Assembly (NCBI GenBank): GCA_003222835.1 | Contig: QHXE01000336.1 | Span: forward strand, 1 to 29,423 | Source of the DNA: Acidobacteriota bacterium | GTDB lineage: Bacteria > Acidobacteriota > Blastocatellia > Pyrinomonadales > Pyrinomonadaceae | DNA length: 29,423 nucleotides | Direction: 5' to 3' | Shown: one piece after another, positions 15,524 through 24,060 of the stretch | Position numbering within the stretch: the first letter of the stretch is position 1 | Layout of the letters: every line of letters starts with the position of its first letter | Notes under the pieces: generated by a model | Database searches by the model: none | Told to the model about the DNA's origin: nothing | Seen by the model: only the letters and a program-made list of their open reading frames with translations | Translations under genes and position numbers: made by a program

Positions 15524-17980
15524 TCAGAGATCCTGGATTTTAAAGGTCATTACACCGCGAAAGGCATTGGCCAGAGATCGGGCATATGTGTCAGGCGAGT
15601 AATGTCGGCTGACGAGTGCGGAAGCATGCGTGGCCAGTTCTTCCGCGAACTGTTTATCTGTAAGCATGCGAGCCATGGCTGAGGCCATCGGACGGTGATC
15701 GCTCGGGGACACAAGCAATGCGCTTTCTTTATCACTCAACATCTCCGGCACGCCGCCAACGGTTGTCGCCACGATGGGAAGACCGGCGGCCATTGCTTCC
15801 AGCAGGACATAAGGCGAACCCTCACTGTGTGACGCGTTCGCAAGCACATTCGCGATTGCGCTAATTCCGAGTGAGTGCGCGGCGCTTTCCAGATTCTTGC
15901 GCTCTGGTCCTTCGCCAACAATGATGAGCTTGGCACTGAGTTCAGGATTGGTCTCGGACAATTGTTTGAACGCTTCGATGAGATCGATGTGAGCCTTCTC
16001 TCTCGAGAGGCGTCCGACGGCGAGAACAACTTGCTCGTGCTCCGCAAGACCGAGCCGCGCCCTAAGTGCACTGACATCTTCCTCGCTCGCTCGTGGTTCC
16101 GGCCGAATCGAATTGTGCTGGACAAGAATGCGATCGCGCGAGAGGCCTCTCGTGTCGCACAGCTCACGCGCGAAAGCTTCGCAGACGGTGATGACCTTAT
16201 CAGCTTTCGGCAGGGACCAGCGATCGAGTTGATTGTAGAGCCGCATCTTCCCGTCGGTCGTCGTGTAGCCGTGATGAAACGCGACCCAGGGAAATTTTGA
16301 CCACAACTTTGAGCGCCAGAGAAGGAAATGCGACTTCACGGAATGAGTCAGCACAATATCGGGCTCGCGTTGTTTGATTATTTGTCGCAGGGCCGGGATA
16401 ACGCTTGAGTCAAAACGACGGCGTTCGGAGATCACATCGACTTCTAAACCCAGTTGACGAGCGGCGCTGACAAATTCGTTTTCGGAATCTTTCGGATGAG
16501 CCCCGGCAGTATGGCGAGCACGCTCAAACGTGACCAGAGAAAGTTCGACACAGGGGAAATCGGAAGACTTCGGCCGGAGTTCAAGCGAGCTGCGATGAAA
16601 GTCAAGTATATTTTTGGCGACAGCGTTGACTGTAGTCGCTTCGACGAGGGCGAGAAGCTTGATAGTCGCTGGAGTTATTTGCTTGCGGTGCTGGTTGTTG
16701 TTGCCGCCAGAGAGTTGTCGCGATGAATTGGATTTCAACAAGCCGTCGTGGACTCTAGCGAGACGTTCTCCCAGTCTGGCCCATTCATAATGCTGGCTTA
16801 CCAAAGCACGACCACCGACCCGGAGCTTTCGTTGTACGTCATCATTCGTGACGACGCTAAGGATGGCTTCTTTCAATTCGCGAGTTCCATCCCCTATCAG
16901 AATGTTCTCGCGGTGAGACACGTCCAGACCCTCGGCCCCCAGCGAAGTTGAAATCACGGGAATACCGGCAGCCATGGCTTCGAGAATCTTCAAACGGCTG
17001 CCGCTACCAACTCTGAGCGGTACAACGGCGGCAACTGCTTCGTGGTAATAAGGACGAACGTCGTCAACCGTTCCGGTCACTTCGACGCCGGGAAGCGAAG
17101 CGAGTTGGCGAACTTCGGTTGCGGGATCTCGCCCGACGATGGTGAAAATGATTTCAGGTTCTTGCTCGCGAACCGAGGGCCAAACGTCGCGCGCGAAATT
17201 CACCACTGCATCGATGTTTGCGTGATAGTCCATCGAGCCGACAAAGACTATCCTGCGCCGCCTGACGACCGTTTCAAATTTTCCACCGAATCGTGATTTT
17301 CCATCAGCCAGCCACACTTCGTATGCTTTCTCGATCTGTTCATCAGCGTAATAGGATGTGTCCACGCCGTTCTCAATCACAAAGACCCGCGCGTGCGGAT
17401 TGACTTGCAGCAGCCTGGACTCGTCTCTTCGGCTCACGACTACGTGAGCGTCGAATTCGTTCATTGCGCGCCGTTCCACGACGCCCATCTTTCGTGAAGT
17501 GTCGTATGCGTAAAATTTGCGCAGCGTGCGTACTTCCTGCTGGCTGTATCTGCGCATCAACTCGGATTCGATATTGTGCCAGTCACAAATAACCAGTGGG
17601 CGACGCGGCGCGTTACGAATGAACGGCAGATAGGCAGATAGATGAATGCTTTCGATTTGCACGATATCGAAAGTCCCGTCGCTCAGTAAGCGCGTCAATG
17701 CCTGCTTCATAGCCTGGGTCGTGTAGTTGAGAATCGGCAAAGGAGTGCGACCCACTGCGCCACGGACAATTTTCGAGAGTGTGTAGCTGGGATCGCGTGG
17801 AATAGTAACCACGTTGTCATAGAAGCTTGGGAAATCAACCGACGGAGTTCCGTGGTCCCCGAATGCCAGCAGCGTGACCGATGCAAAATCAGAAATTCTG
17901 CGAGCCAGATGGTAGTTGCGCAGCATCGCTCCGGTCGTCGTCGGCCAGCACTGCTTCGGCGCTAGAAAGAGAACACGCAT
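15524..17980 (-). CDS. Fused double glycosyltransferase (two GT-B domains)
   Basis: This is an 818-residue protein made of two complete-looking GT-B enzymes. Domain one (about 1-415) opens with VLFLAPKQCWPTTTGAMLRN and contains VFVGSMDYHANIDAV and GSGSRLKILEAMAAGIPV. It resembles the sugar transferase associated with PEP-CTERM/EpsH1 systems. A polar linker (about 416-437) leads to domain two (about 438-818), a GT4-type enzyme with AVGRLSREKAHIDLIEAF and EGSPYVLLEAMAAGLPIV. In domain two the stretch between LGIS and AIANVL (residue 706, near base 15,860) is roughly 17 residues shorter than usual. It lacks the strand-loop that normally reads like DRVxFxGxxxDVxPxL. Such enzymes are usually encoded separately, so the fusion looks derived. 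Confidence 0.85.
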   Translation of the reverse strand: MRVLFLAPKQCWPTTTGAMLRNYHLARRISDFASVTLLAFGDHGTPSVDFPSFYDNVVTIPRDPSYTLSKIVRGAVGRTPLPILNYTTQAMKQALTRLLSDGTFDIVQIESIHLSAYLPFIRNAPRRPLVICDWHNIESELMRRYSQQEVRTLRKFYAYDTSRKMGVVERRAMNEFDAHVVVSRRDESRLLQVNPHARVFVIENGVDTSYYADEQIEKAYEVWLADGKSRFGGKFETVVRRRRIVFVGSMDYHANIDAVVNFARDVWPSVREQEPEIIFTIVGRDPATEVRQLASLPGVEVTGTVDDVRPYYHEAVAAVVPLRVGSGSRLKILEAMAAGIPVISTSLGAEGLDVSHRENILIGDGTRELKEAILSVVTNDDVQRKLRVGGRALVSQHYEWARLGERLARVHDGLLKSNSSRQLSGGNNNQHRKQITPATIKLLALVEATTVNAVAKNILDFHRSSLELRPKSSDFPCVELSLVTFERARHTAGAHPKDSENEFVSAARQLGLEVDVISERRRFDSSVIPALRQIIKQREPDIVLTHSVKSHFLLWRSKLWSKFPWVAFHHGYTTTDGKMRLYNQLDRWSLPKADKVITVCEAFARELCDTRGLSRDRILVQHNSIRPEPRASEEDVSALRARLGLAEHEQVVLAVGRLSREKAHIDLIEAFKQLSETNPELSAKLIIVGEGPERKNLESAAHSLGISAIANVLANASHSEGSPYVLLEAMAAGLPIVATTVGGVPEMLSDKESALLVSPSDHRPMASAMARMLTDKQFAEELATHASALVSRHYSPDTYARSLANAFRGVMTFKIQDL

Positions 17981-18222
17981 GAAAGTTTGGGATTCGGCAT
18001 CGCTGATGTTTGCCAGCGATGGATTTGATGAAATCGTGCTGCCTAAAGGCGGGATCGAGAGCTACAGCAACACAGCACTTAGTTTGACGTTTCCACTTTA
18101 CTCGCGCTCATTCGGAGCGCCAATGTCCTCAAGCAGTATAACTATTTGTCTGGCTAGTGGCAATCCGCTTTATCTCGGTCAATTAGCCCACCCGGCTTGA
18201 CGGTGCGGCAGGAAGCAAAAGC
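17981..18222. other. Intergenic region, 242 bp
   Basis: This lies between the start of the fused glycosyltransferase gene and the stop of the REC-EAL gene, both on the minus strand. I saw no credible gene, no clear terminator and no repeat. It must contain the promoter of the fused transferase gene, but no consensus is clear. Confidence 0.5.
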
Positions 18223-19395
18223 TCAACCTGGCAGGGGAGTCTCTCTGATTGGGGCGGCTGGAGCCGGTTTCCCAAACAAGTAACCCTGTCCCCGATCACA
18301 TCTCAGGAGCCTCAGAAATTTGAGTTGATCTTCCGTCTCGATCCCTTCGGCGATCACTTTAAGCCTCAGGTTGTGCCCTAACGTCACGACCGCCATTACT
18401 AGGGCAGCATCGTCCGGATCAGTCGTGGCCCCTTTGACGAAGGACTGATCGAGCTTTACTGAATCAATCGGCAGGTTTTTCAGATAACCGAGGGACGAAT
18501 ATCCCGTGCCGAAATCGTCAATTGCGATTTTCAAGCCCATCTCTCTGAAGCTGGCGAGTATTTCAACTTCCGACTCAGCGTTTTCCATCATGGAAGTCTC
18601 GGTAAGCTCAAGCTCGAGACAGTCCGGCTCAAGCTCAGTCTCGTTAAGAGTTCGCACAATGGTCTCGCGAAGATTTCCCTGCTGCAGTTGTCTCGGCGAA
18701 ACATTGACGGCAACGCGAAAGCCAAGGAAGCCGGCCTGATGCCACTTTCGAGCTTGCGCGCACGCCATACGCAGAACCCACCCGCCAATGGGAACAATAA
18801 GACCGGTCTCTTCCGCCAGCGAGATGAAGTCGGCGGGCGGCAGCAGTCCCAGTTCCGGATGTTTCCAGCGAACCAACGCCTCAGCGCCAACAATATTCCC
18901 CGATTCGATATCTACTTGCGGCTGGTAATAAACGACAAACTCTTCATTATCTACAGCGCGGCGCAGTTGCTTCACTGATTTTTCGTCACTCCCGCTCGCC
19001 CTCGTTAGTTTGTCTTTGAATAGCTTCCCATGATCGAGCGCCCGCCGGACGGCCGCGTCCACTTCAGATAGGTCAAAGGGTTTCGTGATGTAGTCGAACG
19101 CCCCGGCACGCATTGCGTCAATCGCGAATTCGATGGTGCGCTGGCCGCTAATCATAATGATTACGGCCTCCGGCGCGAGCTTCAGAATGTGAGGAACCAT
19201 TTCAAGTCCGCTCATTTGCGCCATCGTAATATCGCTGATGATTACGTCGAACGATTCCGTCGAGAGAAGCGCAACAGCATCTTTCCCGGAGTTCAGCGCC
19301 ACACAATCATAAGACTGGCTCAGAAAATCGTGCAACACATCTCTGATCTGAGTTTCATCATCAACGATTAATAGCCGCGCCTTATTCTCAGACAT
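18223..19395 (-). CDS. REC-EAL response regulator, cyclic-di-GMP phosphodiesterase
   Basis: This is a 390-residue soluble signalling protein. The N-terminal receiver domain (about 6-120) has D12-D13, phospho-acceptor D55 (VIISDITM) and K105. The EAL domain (about 140-382) hydrolyses cyclic di-GMP to pGpG. Metal and catalytic residues are present: EAL at 172-174, NVSPRQL, ELELTETS, DDFGTGYSSLG, KLDQSFV and AEGIETEDQL. All appear intact, so it should be active. A kinase must phosphorylate it, but none is adjacent; the closest is the hybrid kinase at 25 kb. The start is supported by GGAGAG a few bases upstream. Lowering cyclic di-GMP usually reduces exopolysaccharide output, which fits its place beside the glycan cluster. 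Confidence 0.92.
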   Translation of the reverse strand: MSENKARLLIVDDETQIRDVLHDFLSQSYDCVALNSGKDAVALLSTESFDVIISDITMAQMSGLEMVPHILKLAPEAVIIMISGQRTIEFAIDAMRAGAFDYITKPFDLSEVDAAVRRALDHGKLFKDKLTRASGSDEKSVKQLRRAVDNEEFVVYYQPQVDIESGNIVGAEALVRWKHPELGLLPPADFISLAEETGLIVPIGGWVLRMACAQARKWHQAGFLGFRVAVNVSPRQLQQGNLRETIVRTLNETELEPDCLELELTETSMMENAESEVEILASFREMGLKIAIDDFGTGYSSLGYLKNLPIDSVKLDQSFVKGATTDPDDAALVMAVVTLGHNLRLKVIAEGIETEDQLKFLRLLRCDRGQGYLFGKPAPAAPIRETPLPG

Positions 19396-19882
19396 GAAAA
19401 CTCTCCGCGTAATTGTTTAGATCGTCGGAAGCACCCGTTCAGCAATAAGAGTGCCAACTGGATCAGAGGCTGAAGATTCTCAACCACCTGCGCCGCAATC
19501 ACTCCGCATCAAGACACAGCATTCGGAAGACGCGGGCATTTTACTGCGGCATGACTTTAGACGCTGCGGAATTCTGCGCGATGGAATTTTGTATCGGTGA
19601 TCGTCATAGTCGGTTTCCCCCGTCAAGTACATTCATTGATCGCTCTGCGACTTCAGTCAGTCACTGGTAAGGCCTCTTCGTTCTCTATCAATAACATCCA
19701 TCCTAAGACTGCATGTTTTGCTTTAAGTCCTTTCGCCCCACTTAGAACTTTGGTCGGTCTTTACGGCCGTCGCTTTTAGCGACGGTACGGCGCTTGCCCA
19801 GCGACGGCCACCACCGAACAGGGTATTGGGTTGATTTGAACGTGACGGGCAGTTCTCGATTTATCAATCAAGGAGCAGCTAA
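19396..19882. other. Intergenic region, 487 bp, upstream of the first subtilase gene
   Basis: No gene is supported. It separates the divergent REC-EAL and subtilase genes, so it should hold both promoters. The only structure seen is a pair of overlapping inverted repeats at 19765-19809, described separately. A ribosome-binding site AAGGAG lies at 19870-19875 before the GTG start of the subtilase. Confidence 0.6.
19765..19809 (+). promoter_or_regulatory. Mutually exclusive hairpins in the subtilase leader
   Basis: GGCCGTCGC (19765-19773) can pair with GCGACGG (19779-19785) through a TTTTA loop. It can pair instead with GCGACGGCC (19801-19809) as a perfect 9-bp stem. The two folds cannot coexist, the arrangement expected of an attenuator or a simple RNA switch. 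No poly-U tail follows either stem, so classical termination is not evident. The role is inferred. Confidence 0.35.
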
Positions 19883-21790
19883 GTGAGATTGATCAGACCC
19901 AGACGCAAGAGTTGGCTCGCCGCGGTCTTGACCACGCTCGGCGTCTCCATCGGCTTTTCGACCGTCGACCATCCCAGGGCTCAAACAGAGATGACTGTTT
20001 CTTCTAAGATCTCACCCGATTTGACTGAACGTGTTAGAGGTGGGCAAGGCCTTAATCGCGCGAACGTTATCATTCAATTCAATGAGGGCGCGAGCCATCA
20101 ACTTGATTCTTTTCTGATCAACAATGGGGCGACGGTGACGCGACGGCTAGACAAGCTCAACGTCTCCGTCGTCGCCCTTCCGTTGAATGCGGTGCAGGCG
20201 CTGGCCACTCATCGTGAAGTACGGTACGTTTCACCAGACCGGGCAGTCGCCTCGTTAGGGCATATTTCAAATACTACCGGAACAGAGGCCGTGCGCGTCC
20301 AGACGACTTCTCTCGGCGGTCAAATAACAACCACGACGGTCTTTGATGGCAGCGGCGTTGGGATCGCAATCGTTGACTCTGGAATCGACGTCAACCACTT
20401 GGCCTTCAGCAACCAAAACGGGCTGAGTCGAGTGATAGTCAGTCGCGATTTTACCGGCGAAAATCGCACGGATGACGTTTACGGTCATGGGACGCATGTG
20501 GCTTCGATAGCCGCGGGGAACGATCAAACTTCAGCTGGCGCCTACACGGGCATCGCTCCAAACGCCAATCTAGTCAACCTGCGTATTCTTAACTCGCACG
20601 GGTTAGGTTCGACGTCCAACCTGCTAGCGGCGTTGGACTGGGTGATGACTTATCACCTGGTCTATGGCATTCGTGTAGTCAATATGAGTGTGGGAACTCC
20701 GGCAATCGATTCGTACGGGAATGACCCGCTCTGTCAGGCTGTGCGTCGCGCGACGGATACGGGCATCATCGTCGTCGCTGCTGCGGGAAACAATGGCAAG
20801 AGCAGCGCCGGCGAGAAGATATATGGTCAGATTCATTCGCCCGGCAACGAGCCCTCAGTTATTACCGTTGGCGCGTCAAACAGCTTCGGCACAGATGGGC
20901 GCAGCGATGACACTGTTACCACGTATAGCTCGCGAGGACCGACGCGGAGTTACCGCACGGACGAGAACGCCGTCAGACATTATGACAATCTCCTTAAGCC
21001 TGATCTCACCGCACCAGGTAACAAGATTGTAGGCGCGGCGGCGGCGGACAACTATCTGTTAGCGACCCACCCTGAATTGGACGCCAACGTAAGTATGGTT
21101 TCGAACCGACGCATGATGTATATGAGTGGATCATCAATGGCCACGCCGATAGTGACCGGCACTGCCGCTTTACTGCTGCAAGCGAACCCGACTCTGACGC
21201 CCAGCCTGGTAAAAGCCATTTTGATGTACACAGCGCAGCCGCTGTCCGGGTCAAACATGTTCGAACAGGGAGCAGGCGAAATTAATGTCGAAGGGGCCAT
21301 GCGGCTCGCCAAATTAATAAGAAGCGACCTGACGACGTTTACGCCGCTCGGTGCGCCGTTGCTGGTGGCCTCGGCGCCCGCGGCGGAGACTACTCTGAGC
21401 GGCCAAACATTCTGCTGGGCGCGTGGGATCATTATGAACCATACCTACGCGAGCGGTTCGGACCTGGTTACGAAGTACCAAGTGGTTTATGCCAAAGGAT
21501 TCATCCTCGGCGATGGCGTCGCAGAAACTTCATCGAGCCAGGCAGTTAACGCCGCGAGGATGACGAGCAACGTTTTGCTCGGCACGAATATCGTGACCAG
21601 CGACGGAACTTTTCTTGGCGGAGGTTCATTCTTCATTGGTCTCGGTTTGCTCCTTGGCGACGGCATCATGATCTCCGACGGTGTCAAGATCCCCGACGGT
21701 GTCATGGTCGGCGATGGGGTCATGGTCGGCGATGGCTCTGTTCAGCCAGACTCTCTCCCGACCGGCGACAACACCGCTTGCATGAGATAG
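19883..21790 (+). CDS. Secreted subtilisin-like serine protease (S8) with DG-repeat tail, copy 1
   Basis: This is a 635-residue secreted peptidase. A basic N-terminus and short hydrophobic segment (about 11-28) form a signal peptide. A propeptide-like I9 domain (about 60-120) contains NVIIQFNEGA. The catalytic triad is D165 (IAIVDSGID), H202 (GHGTHVAS) and S418 (SGSSMATP), with oxyanion N303. A 70-residue linker leads to a C-terminal tail (about 590-620) of repeats GDG/SDGV, such as ISDGV, IPDGV and MVGDGVMVGDG. The GTG start is preceded by AAGGAG. It is followed 281 bp later by a close paralogue with the same layout. It should cleave extracellular or surface protein; substrate unknown. Confidence 0.92.
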   Translation: MRLIRPRRKSWLAAVLTTLGVSIGFSTVDHPRAQTEMTVSSKISPDLTERVRGGQGLNRANVIIQFNEGASHQLDSFLINNGATVTRRLDKLNVSVVALPLNAVQALATHREVRYVSPDRAVASLGHISNTTGTEAVRVQTTSLGGQITTTTVFDGSGVGIAIVDSGIDVNHLAFSNQNGLSRVIVSRDFTGENRTDDVYGHGTHVASIAAGNDQTSAGAYTGIAPNANLVNLRILNSHGLGSTSNLLAALDWVMTYHLVYGIRVVNMSVGTPAIDSYGNDPLCQAVRRATDTGIIVVAAAGNNGKSSAGEKIYGQIHSPGNEPSVITVGASNSFGTDGRSDDTVTTYSSRGPTRSYRTDENAVRHYDNLLKPDLTAPGNKIVGAAAADNYLLATHPELDANVSMVSNRRMMYMSGSSMATPIVTGTAALLLQANPTLTPSLVKAILMYTAQPLSGSNMFEQGAGEINVEGAMRLAKLIRSDLTTFTPLGAPLLVASAPAAETTLSGQTFCWARGIIMNHTYASGSDLVTKYQVVYAKGFILGDGVAETSSSQAVNAARMTSNVLLGTNIVTSDGTFLGGGSFFIGLGLLLGDGIMISDGVKIPDGVMVGDGVMVGDGSVQPDSLPTGDNTACMR

Positions 21791-21806
21791 CGGCGTTTCA
21801 AAAAAA

Positions 21807-21835
21807 TTGACGATGAAATGATTTGCTGAAATACT
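21807..21835 (+). promoter_or_regulatory. Candidate promoter for the second subtilase gene
   Basis: TTGACG at 21807-21812 and AATACT at 21830-21835 are separated by 17 bases, the best spacing for a vegetative-type promoter. It lies in the 281-bp gap after the first subtilase gene and about 230 bp before the second. That would allow separate expression with a long leader. Consensus in this phylum is poorly known, so confidence is modest. Confidence 0.35.
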
Positions 21836-22071
21836 TACGATCCAACCCGACTCGCCCTTGACTTGTTTTGGCCTTCCCGACGGGCTCCGTTGTTTTGAAA
21901 GCTCAGTTCTTTTTCGGCTGAGTCCCTTAGCGCCAAGATTATTTGCGGCGTCTCTCCTGTGTCAGGAATCAGGCAGGGTACGTAGCCTTTTCTAAAACCG
22001 TACCACGTGCGATTTCAGAATTACCCAATAGTTCTTGGTGTCTTCTGAAACTGCCGAGAAACGAGGTCTCA

Positions 22072-24000
22072 ATGAACCGCGGTAGCCCCACCGTAAAGTG
22101 GCTTAGTCTTTTCTTGCTGCTAATTTTCTTAGGCAGTCTTTTTTTCGTTACACATTCTTCCGACGCCCAGGACGTTCCGAGGTCGAGAGAAAAAGCTTCG
22201 CCGGATTTGCCGGGCCGAACGCGCGACACCTCTTCAAATGAGCGTGTCACGGTAATTATTCAATTCAATGGTGATCCTGGGAACGATTTCGATTCCTTTC
22301 TGTCGAGCAATTCGGGTCATAAGAAGGCGGCTTTCCTCCATCTCAATGCGCACGTAGTTGAAGTTCCTGCCGGAGCCGTCGAGGCATTGGCCGCTCGACC
22401 GGACGTGGACTTCGTCTCTCGAGACCGAGAAGTCATTTCGTTGGGACATGTTTCTTTGACGACGGGCGCCGATGCGGTCCGCACGATCAACGGCACTAAT
22501 GTGACGGGATTAGACGGTTCGGGGGTCGGAATTGCTGTGCTTGATTCCGGAATCGATCCCAACCATACCTCCTTTTTGGATCGCAACAATAATCGGCGCG
22601 TAATTGTCAGCCGTGATTTTACCGGAGAGGGACGCACGGACGACCCTTATGGGCATGGCACACACGTCGCGTCACTCGCTGCCGGCAACGGCCGTATTTC
22701 GAATGGGCAATACGTCGGTATTGCCCCCAATGCAAATTTGATCAACCTGCGCGTGCTCGGGGCAAGTGGTTCGGGCACCACGTCCGCAGTTTTGAGCGCC
22801 CTTGACTGGGTGATGACGAACCAGGCCACTTACAACATCCAGGTTGTGAATATGAGCTTCGGAACACCGGCGATTGACTCTTACAAAAACGATCCGATCT
22901 GTCGCGCTGTGCGTCGCCTGGTCGATGCCGGCATCGTCGTCGTGGCAGCCGCCGGCAATAATGGGAAAAACGCCGAAGGCCAGAAGATTTATGGCCAGAT
23001 ACATTCACCCGGCAACGAGCCTTCGGCGATTACCGTCGGCGCCGCCAATAGCTACGGCACCAACCAACGAAGTGACGACGTTATCACCAGCTACAGCTCA
23101 AAGGGGCCAACGCGTAGCGCCTGGACAGATAAGTGGGGTGTCAAGCATTACGATAATTTCATTAAGCCTGACATCGTCGCACCCGGCAATAAACTGATTG
23201 GTGCCGAAGCGGTGAACAACTACCTGGTGACGCAGAATCCTTTTCTGGATGCGGGCGTTAGTCCCGTCGATGCCCGAAAGATGATGTTTATGAGCGGGAC
23301 ATCGATGGCGGCTCCCGTGGTTGCTGGAGCCGCGGCTCTCCTGTTACAAGCCAATCCGACTCTGACCCCAAACATGATCAAGATTCTGCTCATGTATACC
23401 GCGCAGCCGCTCGCGCGCTTCAACATGCTCGAGCAGGGCGCAGGCGAGGTCAATATCGAAGGCGCCGTCCACGTCGCTCGCCTGGTGCGCACAGACGTAA
23501 GTTCAAATACTGTGCTCGGTGCTCAGCTCTTGACGACGACCACGGCGCCGATGCCGCAAACAACGATCGCCGGAGAAACTTTTACTTGGTCGCAGGGAGT
23601 AATTTTCAAGTACGACTTTGCGACGGGGCTTGAACTCATCACCAAGTACCAACCGGTTTATGGGTTGGGCGGGCTCGTCAGCGATGGAGTTTACCTTAAG
23701 AAGGGCGTTCTCCTCAGAGATCTAACAATGCTCTCAAGCGGAGTCCTGGTAAGCGACGGTGTGCTGGTTAGCGATGGCACGGTGCTGGGGAGTGGCACGG
23801 TTTTTCTGACTTCCGGCGTGCTGGTCAGCGACGGTGTTCTGGTGAGCGACGGCGTCCTGGTCAGTGACGGAGTGTTGGTCAGCGATGCCACCTTGACCAG
23901 CAACTCAACCACCCAAGCATTAGCGGCCACCATGAACGGCGATCCCATGTGGAGTACCAATGTGCAGATTGACACGGGCCAAGACTCCTTGAGCCACTGA
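22072..24000 (+). CDS. Secreted subtilisin-like serine protease (S8) with VSDG-repeat tail, copy 2
   Basis: This 642-residue paralogue of the preceding gene keeps a signal peptide (hydrophobic 10-27, ending THSSDAQD) and an I9-like propeptide (about 59-120). Triad residues are D158 (IAVLDSGID), H195 (GHGTHVAS) and S411 (SGTSMAAP), with oxyanion N297. A conserved region after the protease (ETFTWSQGVIF...LITKYQPVY, about 502-530) matches the first copy. The tail (about 537-605) has at least seven copies of a VLVSDG hexapeptide, more regular than in copy 1. The ATG at 22072 was chosen because CGAGG precedes it and a signal peptide follows. An upstream in-frame ATG at 21943 would add 43 unlikely residues. 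Same role as copy 1, probably extracellular. Confidence 0.92.
   Translation: MNRGSPTVKWLSLFLLLIFLGSLFFVTHSSDAQDVPRSREKASPDLPGRTRDTSSNERVTVIIQFNGDPGNDFDSFLSSNSGHKKAAFLHLNAHVVEVPAGAVEALAARPDVDFVSRDREVISLGHVSLTTGADAVRTINGTNVTGLDGSGVGIAVLDSGIDPNHTSFLDRNNNRRVIVSRDFTGEGRTDDPYGHGTHVASLAAGNGRISNGQYVGIAPNANLINLRVLGASGSGTTSAVLSALDWVMTNQATYNIQVVNMSFGTPAIDSYKNDPICRAVRRLVDAGIVVVAAAGNNGKNAEGQKIYGQIHSPGNEPSAITVGAANSYGTNQRSDDVITSYSSKGPTRSAWTDKWGVKHYDNFIKPDIVAPGNKLIGAEAVNNYLVTQNPFLDAGVSPVDARKMMFMSGTSMAAPVVAGAAALLLQANPTLTPNMIKILLMYTAQPLARFNMLEQGAGEVNIEGAVHVARLVRTDVSSNTVLGAQLLTTTTAPMPQTTIAGETFTWSQGVIFKYDFATGLELITKYQPVYGLGGLVSDGVYLKKGVLLRDLTMLSSGVLVSDGVLVSDGTVLGSGTVFLTSGVLVSDGVLVSDGVLVSDGVLVSDATLTSNSTTQALAATMNGDPMWSTNVQIDTGQDSLSH
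23737..23886 (+). repeat. Tandem 18-bp coding repeats (VLVSDG hexapeptides)
   Basis: Within the second subtilase gene, codons for (G)VLVSD(G) recur every 18 bases, for example CTGGTCAGCGACGGTGTT followed by CTGGTGAGCGACGGCGTC. Third positions differ between copies, so the protein pattern is conserved more than the DNA. One interruption (TVLGSGTVFLTS) splits the array into two blocks. Confidence 0.85.
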
Positions 24001-24060
24001 TCTGCTGGTTTTCATTTTTTTCGCGTTCGATCTGTAAGAAGAAACGTTGTAAGGAGTACG

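Noticed and set aside
19396..19882. Cyclic-di-GMP (GEMM-type) riboswitch near the EAL gene
   Set aside because: I looked for the conserved GEMM core sequences and did not find them; only simple inverted repeats are present.
23737..23886. CRISPR-like tandem repeat
   Set aside because: The period is 18 bp without spacers, it lies in frame inside a protein gene, and variation is at third codon positions.
23691..23975. Repetitive minus-strand frame (SLTRTPSLTRTP pattern)
   Set aside because: It is the mirror of the VSDG coding repeats in the second subtilase, not an independent gene.
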